NCBI GenBank assembly: GCA_947176615.1
Contig: CAMWRO010000212.1
Coordinates: 1-5,312 of the forward strand
Direction: 5' to 3'
DNA length: 5,312 nt
Source: an uncultured Porphyromonadaceae bacterium
GTDB taxonomy: Bacteria; Bacteroidota; Bacteroidia; Bacteroidales; Muribaculaceae
Part shown: one piece after another, positions 1 through 5,312 of the stretch
Layout: each line of letters starts with the position of its first letter
Position numbering within the stretch: the first letter of the stretch is position 1
Position numbers and translations under genes: made by a program
Notes under the pieces: generated by a model
What the model was told of the DNA's origin: nothing
The model's database searches: none
What the model saw: only the letters and a program-made list of their open reading frames with translations

Positions 1-246
1 CTGCTTGAGGCCATACATGTCGTCATAGAGTTTGAATCCGGCCTTTCCGGGGATGTAGAAGGTCTGGGCGTCTTTGTCGGTTTCGGGGTTGGTGAACGCG
101 GGGGTGATCATCTGGAGAGCTTTCTGGTATTCTCCATAGTTTTTCACTTTCTTAAACTCGCGGTCAGCCTCCTTAACGACATTGATCTGTGCCGTCATTG
201 AAAATGCGGCTGCGAGGCATAGGCCAAGGATGCTAATCTTCTTCAT
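1..246 (-). CDS. Exported protein, probably TPR-repeat family (N-terminal part, truncated by window edge)
   Basis: An open frame begins at ATG (246-244) and stays open for 82 codons to the window edge, so the C-terminus is missing. The first ~20 residues read as a Sec signal peptide: Met-Lys-Lys, a hydrophobic core (ISILGLCLAAAFSM), and a TAQ end that would suit signal peptidase I cleavage after Ala19. There is no lipobox: the only early Cys (Cys10) lies inside the core. The mature part is charged and helical, with NYGEYQKALQMI followed by TNPETDKDAQTFYIPGKAGF. This alternation of helix, Asn-Pro-Glu-Thr loop and aromatic helix is what I associate with periplasmic tetratricopeptide-repeat proteins often found after gyrA in Bacteroidales. 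That family call rests on resemblance and gene order. It lies in the same direction as gyrA, 205 bp downstream of it, separated by the inverted-repeat element. No clear Shine-Dalgarno site or TAnnTTTG promoter is visible upstream, so read-through from gyrA is possible. Its precise role is unknown. Confidence 0.65.
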   Translation of the reverse strand, partial: MKKISILGLCLAAAFSMTAQINVVKEADREFKKVKNYGEYQKALQMITPAFTNPETDKDAQTFYIPGKAGFKLYDDMYGLKQ

Positions 247-275
247 AAGAGAATTGATTTTAAGTAACTTTATAT

Positions 276-442
276 TAAGTGAGTGTCGGAAATTATTTAA
301 TATATTCAAGCGAGCGCAATGAAGCTGCTTTCAGTCCTGCTCATCAGTTACAGAGCTACGGCTATGCGCCTTCTTCGCAAGTCAGAAATCATTCTCCATA
401 CCACTCACTGCAATACTTTAAATAATTTCGGACACTCACTTA
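276..442. repeat. 167-bp imperfect inverted-repeat element (MITE-like) between gyrA and the TPR gene
   Basis: The outer 25 bp (276-300) and the reverse complement of 418-442 match at 24 of 25 positions; the only mismatch is 288/430. Each end reads inwards as TAAGTGAGTGTC. Similarity continues inwards at a weaker level: about 15 of the next 24 positions match, including a shared TATT, GAG and ATGnAG. The centre (roughly 325-393) is largely unpaired. As RNA the whole unit would fold into a long imperfect hairpin lying between the gyrA and TPR coding parts of a common transcript. Paired termini, small size, lack of a transposase frame and an intergenic position fit a miniature inverted-repeat element. 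I could not find a convincing target-site duplication beside it, so the mobile-element reading is unproven. An RNA-processing or partial termination hairpin is the alternative; no U-run follows it on the gyrA strand. The rest of the 247-451 spacer holds nothing I recognise. Confidence 0.7.
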
Positions 443-451
443 GGGTTTATT

Positions 452-3070
452 TCATTCTTCGGTTTCGTTCTCGTCGATTTCGTCAACGGGCTCATCGTCA
501 AAAAGGGTTGCCTCAGCTCCGGTGTCGACGAGGGTTTCGTCAATCACGTCGGTTGATTCTTCAACTTCTTCGACAACTTCTTCGGGGTCAGTGTCGACAC
601 AGCATACCGAAGCGATAGTGTCGTTGCGCTTTTCGAGGTTGATGATGCGGACTCCCTGAGTGGCACGTCCCATGACGCGGATGTCGGCCACGCGGAGACG
701 GAGGGTGATACCGCTCTTGTTGATGATGACAAGGTCGTTGTCGTCATTGACGCTCTTGATAGCAACGAGTGAGCCTGTCTTTTCGGTGATGTTCATCGTC
801 TTGACACCCTTGCCGCCTCGGTTGGTGACGCGGTAAACGGGGACTCTCTCGACGGTGCCGTCTTCAGTCTCCACGTCGACGTCGAGGGCGGTGCGCTTGC
901 CGTAACCGTTTTCGCTGATTACCATGACAGTGTTGACGGTGTCGGGTTCCATGCATATCATGCCTACGATTTCGTCGTTGTCGTCGTCAAGCGTCATGCC
1001 GCGCACGCCGGTTGACATACGGCCCATTTCGCGGACACGGGTCTCGTCGAAACGGATGGCTCGTCCGTTGCGGTTGGCCATGATGATCTGCGAGTTGCCG
1101 TCGGTGAGTTCGACACCGAGGAGTTCGTCGCCTTCGCGGATGATGATTGCATTGACGCCGTTGGCTCGGGGTCGCGAGTATGCGGCAAGTTTCGTTTTCT
1201 TGATTACGCCTTTGCGTGTGCAGAAGACGAGGTTGTGTTTCTCGACAAACTCGGCATCGTTCAATCCCTTCACGCGTATAAACGCTTTGACACAGTCATC
1301 GGGTTCAATGTTGAGCAGATTTTGGATGGCGCGGCCTTTGGAGTTCTTGGCGCCTTCGGGAATCTCGTAAACTTTGAGCCAGTAGCAGCGTCCCTTCTGG
1401 GTGAAGAAGAGCATGTAGTTGTGCATCGAGGCGGGATAGATGTGCTCGATGAAGTCTTCGTCACGGGTGTCGGAACCCTTGGCGCCTACTCCGCCGCGGT
1501 TCTGGGCGCGGAATTCGCTGAGGGGAGTGCGCTTGATGTAGCCGAGGTGGGAAATGGTGATAATCATATCGTCATCGGCATAGAAGTCCTCGGCATTGAA
1601 GTCGCCGGCGGTATAGTCGATGTCGGTGCGGCGGTCGTCGCCATATTTGTCGCGGATTTCAATCAGTTCTTCCTTGATGAGTTCGCGGCACACATGGTCG
1701 TCGCTGAGGATGAGCTGGTAGCGGGCGATGAGGTCTTCGATTTCCTTGTAGGCCTGCAGGAGTTTCTCCTGTTCCAGTCCGGTGAGCTGACGCAGGCGCA
1801 TCTCGACGATTGCGGCGGTCTGGGCGTCGGACAGGCCGAAACGTTCCGAGAGTTTGACGCGCGCGGTCTCGGTGTCAGAAGCTCCGCGGATGATTGCGAT
1901 TACCTCGTCGATGTTCTGCGAGGCAATGATGAGGCCTTCGAGGATGTGGGCGCGTTCCTGAGCTTTGGCGAGCTGGAACTTGGTGCGGCGGATTACCACT
2001 TCGTGACGGTGGTCGACAAATGCCGACAGGAGTTCCTTGAGGTTCAGGGTCTTGGGGCGGCCGTTGACGAGGGCGACGTTGTTGACGCTGAACGATGCCT
2101 GCATCTGGGTCATCTTGTAGAGCTTGTTGAGGACAACGTTGGCGTTGGCGTCGCTCTTGAGCTTGATGACGATGCGCATTCCCTTGTAGTCGCTCTCGTC
2201 GTTGATGTCGGCGATACCGTCGAGTTTCTTTTCATTGACGAGGTCGGCGATATAGGCAATCAGGTCGGCTTTGATGACGTTGTAGGGAATCTCGGTTACG
2301 ATTATATTTTCATGATTGTCTTCAACCTCGATTTCGGCGCGGGCACGGATTACGATGCGTCCGCGACCTGTCTCATAGGCGTCTTTCACGCCGTTGTAGC
2401 CGTAGATTGTACCGCCGGTGGGGAAGTCGGGGGCCGTGATGTGTTTCATCAGCTCGGGAATCTCCATTTCGGGGTTGTCGATTAGGGCGACACAGGCGTT
2501 GATTGACTCGGTCAGGTTGTGGGGAGGCATGTTGGTCGCCATACCCACGGCGATACCTGACGCGCCGTTTACAAGGAGGTTGGGGAAACGAGTGGGGAGC
2601 ACCACGGGTTCCTGACGGGAGTTGTCATAGTTGGGCTGGAAGTCTACGGTGTCAGACTCGATGTCGGCCAGCATTTCCTCGCCGATGCGCTGGAGTCGCA
2701 CCTCGGTATAACGCATAGCCGCCGCGCCGTCGCCGTCGACCGAACCGAAGTTGCCGTGACCGTCGACGAGGGTGTAGCGCAGCGCCCAAGGCTGGGCGAG
2801 ACGCACTACCGTGCCGTAAATCGACGAGTCGCCGTGAGGGTGATACTTACCCATAACCTCACCGACGCAGTTGGCAGCCTTCTTGTGGGGATGATCCGAA
2901 GTGTTGCCCATCTCGTTCATTCCGTAAAGCACACGACGGTGAACGGGTTTGAGACCGTCGCGTACATCGGGGAGCGCACGAGAGACAATCACCGACATTG
3001 AATAGTCGATGTAGGCACTCTTCATTTCATTTTCGATGTTGATCTTAATAATGCGATCTTCTTCAATCAT
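452..3070 (-). CDS. gyrA: DNA gyrase subunit A
   Basis: GyrA is the breakage-reunion subunit of the A2B2 type II topoisomerase that puts negative supercoils into DNA using ATP hydrolysed by GyrB. The 872-residue frame is complete (stop TGA at 454-452) and near the 875 of E. coli GyrA. The N-terminus (MIEEDRIIKINIENEMKSAY) followed by SRALPDVRDGLKPVHRR is classic. The winged-helix/QRDR region is KYHPHGDSSIYG (75-86), and the catalytic tyrosine is Tyr121 in AAAMRYTEVRL. NLLVNGASGIAVGMATNMPPHN (164-185) is the conserved tower-side motif. The C-terminal beta-pinwheel begins near 500, with a GyrA-box at 523-529 (QNRGGVG) that departs from the usual Q(R/K)RGG(R/K)G form, plus a second RGGKG at 751-755. 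The last ~45 residues are very acidic. The start is supported by the family-typical N-terminus; the leader before it is A-rich without a clear Shine-Dalgarno site. It is transcribed divergently from the Clp gene, probably from the TACCTTTG box at 3187-3180. Confidence 0.98.
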   Translation of the reverse strand: MIEEDRIIKINIENEMKSAYIDYSMSVIVSRALPDVRDGLKPVHRRVLYGMNEMGNTSDHPHKKAANCVGEVMGKYHPHGDSSIYGTVVRLAQPWALRYTLVDGHGNFGSVDGDGAAAMRYTEVRLQRIGEEMLADIESDTVDFQPNYDNSRQEPVVLPTRFPNLLVNGASGIAVGMATNMPPHNLTESINACVALIDNPEMEIPELMKHITAPDFPTGGTIYGYNGVKDAYETGRGRIVIRARAEIEVEDNHENIIVTEIPYNVIKADLIAYIADLVNEKKLDGIADINDESDYKGMRIVIKLKSDANANVVLNKLYKMTQMQASFSVNNVALVNGRPKTLNLKELLSAFVDHRHEVVIRRTKFQLAKAQERAHILEGLIIASQNIDEVIAIIRGASDTETARVKLSERFGLSDAQTAAIVEMRLRQLTGLEQEKLLQAYKEIEDLIARYQLILSDDHVCRELIKEELIEIRDKYGDDRRTDIDYTAGDFNAEDFYADDDMIITISHLGYIKRTPLSEFRAQNRGGVGAKGSDTRDEDFIEHIYPASMHNYMLFFTQKGRCYWLKVYEIPEGAKNSKGRAIQNLLNIEPDDCVKAFIRVKGLNDAEFVEKHNLVFCTRKGVIKKTKLAAYSRPRANGVNAIIIREGDELLGVELTDGNSQIIMANRNGRAIRFDETRVREMGRMSTGVRGMTLDDDNDEIVGMICMEPDTVNTVMVISENGYGKRTALDVDVETEDGTVERVPVYRVTNRGGKGVKTMNITEKTGSLVAIKSVNDDNDLVIINKSGITLRLRVADIRVMGRATQGVRIINLEKRNDTIASVCCVDTDPEEVVEEVEESTDVIDETLVDTGAEATLFDDEPVDEIDENETEE

Positions 3071-3179
3071 GATTTATTCTTACAAGATATGTTAAATAGT
3101 CTTTAGGAGTCCGGGGGTCAATCATATCCTATATATAATTAATGTGTAATCCCGGCACTTTTATATGTTAATTATCCTA

Positions 3180-3187
3180 CAAAGGTA
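3180..3187 (-). promoter_or_regulatory. Probable gyrA promoter, Bacteroidota -7 box TACCTTTG
   Basis: Read on the minus strand, 3187-3180 is TACCTTTG, a full match to the Bacteroidota -7 consensus TAnnTTTG. It would start transcription near 3173 and give gyrA a leader of about 100 nt. No TTTG or TTG lies at the usual ~19-21 bp upstream; that stretch is a T-run (TTTTTT) followed by CACGG, so the -33 element is weak or absent. The box sits inside one arm of the palindrome at 3180-3218. Confidence 0.6.
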
Positions 3188-3210
3188 GTAATTTTCCGTG
3201 AAAAAATTGC

Positions 3211-3218
3211 TACCTTTG
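3211..3218 (+). promoter_or_regulatory. Possible second clp promoter, Bacteroidota -7 box TACCTTTG
   Basis: The plus strand at 3211-3218 is TACCTTTG, the same perfect TAnnTTTG match as the gyrA-facing box but pointing to the Clp gene. It would start near 3225 and give a leader of about 118 nt. As on the other strand, no TTTG or TTG is found 19-21 bp upstream, where the gyrA-facing box lies. Because the two boxes are forced to be alike by the palindrome, one of them could be a by-product of an operator's symmetry. Confidence 0.4.
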
Positions 3219-3289
3219 GCAATCAAGAAATGTTTTTTAATTGTTATTAGTACTAAAGCGAATCCAAAAATCTGTCAGCGCCTCCAGTT

Positions 3290-3305
3290 TGGCACATTTT
3301 TTGCT
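3290..3305 (+). promoter_or_regulatory. Sigma-54 (RpoN) type -24/-12 promoter upstream of the Clp gene
   Basis: The sequence is TGGCACATTTTTTGCT. It fits the sigma-54 consensus TGGCAC(G)-N4-TTGC(W) at all key positions: GG at 3291-3292, GC at 3303-3304, exactly 12 bp apart, with CAC after the GG and TT before the GC. The only departure is A in place of G at 3296. The predicted start is near 3316, leaving a compact leader of about 28 nt that includes the likely ribosome binding site. A sigma-ABfr style reading (TTTG at 3288-3291, then TATCATCA at 3310-3317) is possible but its -7 box is poor. Sigma-54 promoters need an AAA+ enhancer-binding activator, and the upstream palindrome is a candidate site. 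Confidence 0.6.
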
Positions 3306-3325
3306 TATTTATCATCAAAACATTC

Positions 3326-3332
3326 AGAAAGG
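3326..3332 (+). promoter_or_regulatory. Weak ribosome binding site of the Clp gene
   Basis: AGAAAGG lies 11 bases before the ATG at 3344, a purine-rich site a little further away than the usual 5-9. It supports ATG 3344 over the in-frame TTG at 3341, and it lies downstream of both candidate promoters. Confidence 0.4.
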
Positions 3333-3343
3333 TACAAAGATTG

Positions 3344-5312
3344 ATGGACACTGTTTATTCACAAAAATTCAAAGAGATACTGACTGACAGCCGCAATCAG
3401 GCTGTGCGCCACAACAGCGCGCATGTCATGCCCGAGCATCTGCTGCTGTCGTTACTGGCCGATTCGGGGTCGTCGTCGTTCAGCCTTGTCGCGCGTGCCT
3501 GCCGCGGCACCTCGGCCCGGGATTTGGGCTCGCAGCTTGACAAGTCGCTGTTTGACGCGGCTATGGAAAACGGCTATCACGGGAACGTGGCCATCGCCGA
3601 TGTCACAATGAGCGACATCACGGGTCGCATAATAAAGCTCAGCGTTCTTGAAGCGCGCATGTTGAAAAGCAACGAAGTCGATGCCGCCCATCTTCTTCTC
3701 GCGATATTCCATAATTCAGAAGCCCGCAACTCGGCGTTCATGAGCCATTTTACCCGTGCGGGTGTGACCTACGAGACTCTCTACGCGCTCATGGCCGGCA
3801 AAAACGCTGCCGACCGTCAGGCAACGAGCATGAGTGCCGAGTTCGGCGACGATGACGATGACGACGAAATGCCCGACGCACCTCGGGAGAGCGGCGAATC
3901 ATCCCGTCAGCCGGCGGCAGGCACAGCCTCGCGCCGTGGGAACGACACGCCGGCTCTTGACAAATTTGGCAACGACATGACGCTTGCCGCCGCGGGGGCC
4001 CGTCTCGACCCTGTCGTGGGGCGCGAAGTCGAAATCGAGCGACTGGCGCAGATTCTGAGCCGCCGCAAGAAAAACAACCCGGTGCTGATAGGCGAGCCGG
4101 GTGTCGGGAAATCGGCCATTGTCGAGGGCCTCGCCCTGCGCATCGTTCAGCGGAAAGTGTCAAGAATACTCTTTGACAAGCGCGTCATCTCGCTCGACAT
4201 GGCCTCTATCGTGGCCGGGACAAAGTATCGCGGCCAGTTTGAGGAACGCATCAAGTCGATTCTCAACGAGCTTGCCAAGAACAAGAATATCATCCTGTTC
4301 ATCGACGAGCTGCACACCATCGTCGGGGCGGGCAACGCCGCCGGGTCGATGGATGCCGCCAATCTGCTCAAACCCGCCCTTGCGCGCGGCGAAATCCAGT
4401 GCATCGGCGCGACCACGCTCGACGAGTATCGCAAAAACATCGAGAATGACGGTGCCCTTGAACGCCGTTTCCAGAAAGTGATGGTAGAGCCCACCACTCC
4501 CGAGGAAACCCGCGTCATACTTGACAATATCAAGGACAAGTATGAGGAACACCACAACGTCACTTTCACCCCCGAGGCTCTTGACGCGTGTGTCTCGCTG
4601 ACCGAGCGCTACATCAGCGACCGCAACTTCCCCGACAAGGCTATCGACGCGATGGACGAGGCCGGCTCGCGCGTCCATGTCACCAATATCACCGTTCCGC
4701 GCGACATCGAGCTGCTCGAAGAAAGCATCGAGGAGGCAGCCGCGGCGAAACTGCGTGCCGCCCAGTCGCAGAACTTCGAGAAAGCGGCATCGTTCCGCGA
4801 CCGCGAGCAGAAACTCAAGGCCGAGCTTGAAAGCGCCAAGCGACGCTGGGAGGAACAGCTGACCGCCCACCGCGAGATTGTCGACGAGGACAAGGTTGCC
4901 GAAGTCGTAGCTATGATGACAGGGGTGCCCGTGCAGCGTATCGCGCAGGCCGAGGGACGACGGCTTAAAGAGATGTCGCCCACACTCCAGAGCCAGATTA
5001 TCGGGCAGGACGCCGCCATCGCCAAGATTGTGAAGGCGATACAGCGCAACCGCATCGGGCTGAAAGACCCCAACAAGCCCATCGGGACCTTCATGTTCCT
5101 CGGGCCGACCGGCGTGGGCAAGACGCATCTGGCCAAGAAACTGGCCGAGTACATGTTTGACTCGGCAGATACCCTGATCAGAATCGACATGAGCGAGTAC
5201 ATGGAAAAATTTACCGTGTCACGCCTCGTCGGAGCGCCTCCCGGATATGTCGGTTACGAGGAAGGGGGCCAGCTGACCGAGAAAGTGCGCCGTCACCCCT
5301 ACTCTATCGGCC
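3344..5312 (+). CDS. clpC: ClpC-like AAA+ unfoldase, Clp protease ATP-binding subunit (C-terminus beyond window)
   Basis: The frame from ATG 3344 is open for 656 codons to the window edge. Clp/Hsp100 ATPases of this kind form hexamers that unfold proteins and, for ClpC, feed them to ClpP. Residues 1-152 form a Clp-N domain of two helical repeats (MPEHLLLSLLAD, 29-40; AAHLLLAIFHN, 114-124), fairly divergent from textbook ClpC. Residues 155-205 are a low-complexity linker with six Asp in a row (169-174). AAA domain 1 has Walker A GEPGVGKS (250-257), Walker B ILFIDE (317-322) and an arginine-finger region ALERRFQ (371-377). The middle segment (about 455-510) is short and holds a UVR-like NFEKAASFRDREQKL; this favours ClpC over ClpB, whose coiled-coil middle domain is far longer. 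AAA domain 2 begins near 550 with Walker A GPTGVGKT (587-594) and GAPPGYVGYEEGGQLTE (630-646). Its Walker B and the ClpP-docking loop lie outside the window, so partnership with ClpP cannot be confirmed. It is divergent from gyrA. Confidence 0.93.
   Translation, partial: MDTVYSQKFKEILTDSRNQAVRHNSAHVMPEHLLLSLLADSGSSSFSLVARACRGTSARDLGSQLDKSLFDAAMENGYHGNVAIADVTMSDITGRIIKLSVLEARMLKSNEVDAAHLLLAIFHNSEARNSAFMSHFTRAGVTYETLYALMAGKNAADRQATSMSAEFGDDDDDDEMPDAPRESGESSRQPAAGTASRRGNDTPALDKFGNDMTLAAAGARLDPVVGREVEIERLAQILSRRKKNNPVLIGEPGVGKSAIVEGLALRIVQRKVSRILFDKRVISLDMASIVAGTKYRGQFEERIKSILNELAKNKNIILFIDELHTIVGAGNAAGSMDAANLLKPALARGEIQCIGATTLDEYRKNIENDGALERRFQKVMVEPTTPEETRVILDNIKDKYEEHHNVTFTPEALDACVSLTERYISDRNFPDKAIDAMDEAGSRVHVTNITVPRDIELLEESIEEAAAAKLRAAQSQNFEKAASFRDREQKLKAELESAKRRWEEQLTAHREIVDEDKVAEVVAMMTGVPVQRIAQAEGRRLKEMSPTLQSQIIGQDAAIAKIVKAIQRNRIGLKDPNKPIGTFMFLGPTGVGKTHLAKKLAEYMFDSADTLIRIDMSEYMEKFTVSRLVGAPPGYVGYEEGGQLTEKVRRHPYSIG

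Larger units (their letters stand above)
3180..3218. repeat. 39-bp palindrome in the gyrA-clp divergent control region
   Basis: The arm CAAAGGTAGTAATTTT (3180-3195) pairs with AAAATTGCTACCTTTG (3203-3218) at 15 of 16 positions; the only mismatch is 3189/3209, and a 7-bp centre (CCGTGAA) separates the arms. It lies about 110 bp before gyrA and 125 bp before the Clp gene. It may be two back-to-back promoters, a dimeric regulator's operator, or both. Measured from the predicted sigma-54 start near 3316, it spans about -136 to -98, a distance typical of enhancer-binding protein sites. Confidence 0.75.

Noticed and set aside
269..450. TTTAT on both sides of the inverted-repeat element as a target-site duplication
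   Set aside because: The two copies (269-273 and 446-450) do not abut the repeat ends and are offset by different distances; in AT-rich DNA this is likely chance.
276..451. Rho-independent terminator for gyrA
   Set aside because: The inverted repeat is long and AT-rich at its ends, with no GC-rich stem directly followed by a U-run on the gyrA strand.
319..618. A 99-codon plus-strand frame starting in the inverted-repeat element
   Set aside because: It runs from the repeat into the antisense strand of the gyrA 3' end, becomes Arg-rich low complexity there, and has no ribosome binding site.
1235..2485. A 416-codon open frame antisense to gyrA
   Set aside because: It lies wholly within gyrA on the opposite strand. 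Its composition (rich in Val, Gly, Asp, Glu and Leu in an irregular pattern) is what GC-biased codons give when read in antisense. No motif is recognisable.
3111..3155. Possible hairpin in the gyrA leader (CCGGG 3111-3115 with CCCGG 3151-3155)
   Set aside because: The stem is only 5 bp around a 35-nt AT-rich loop and does not extend, so it is not distinguishable from chance.
3789..5202. Several minus-strand frames of 78-322 codons opposite the Clp gene
   Set aside because: They overlap one another and lie antisense to a frame with unmistakable AAA+ motifs; they are shadows of its codon bias.

Overview
The window looks like chromosomal core DNA from a Bacteroidales bacterium, probably close to Muribaculaceae. 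The evidence is moderately GC-rich genes separated by AT-rich spacers, start codons without strong Shine-Dalgarno sites, -7 boxes of the Bacteroidota type (TAnnTTTG), and a gyrA / Clp ATPase / secreted TPR-protein neighbourhood typical of that order. The family-level placement is an inference.

Layout, left to right. (1) 1-246, minus strand: the first 82 codons of an exported protein, probably of the tetratricopeptide-repeat type, running off the left edge. (2) 247-451: a spacer largely filled by a 167-bp imperfect inverted repeat (276-442) with near-identical 25-bp ends; it resembles a small non-autonomous mobile element or a long hairpin. (3) 452-3070, minus strand: complete gyrA, the DNA gyrase A subunit, 872 residues. 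(4) 3071-3343: a divergent regulatory region. It holds a 39-bp palindrome (3180-3218) whose arms each carry an outward-facing TACCTTTG box, one towards gyrA and one towards the Clp gene. It also holds a very good sigma-54 type promoter (3290-3305) just before the Clp gene. (5) 3344-5312, plus strand: the first 656 codons of a ClpC-like AAA+ unfoldase, running off the right edge.

The main genes serve DNA topology and protein quality control and are not expected to form one pathway. What links gyrA and the Clp gene is the shared control region. The most notable observations are the probable sigma-54 promoter in front of a Clp ATPase, the symmetric palindrome between the divergent genes, and the inverted-repeat element inserted between gyrA and its downstream neighbour. 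No RNA gene, CRISPR array, autonomous transposon or previously undescribed multi-gene system is visible.
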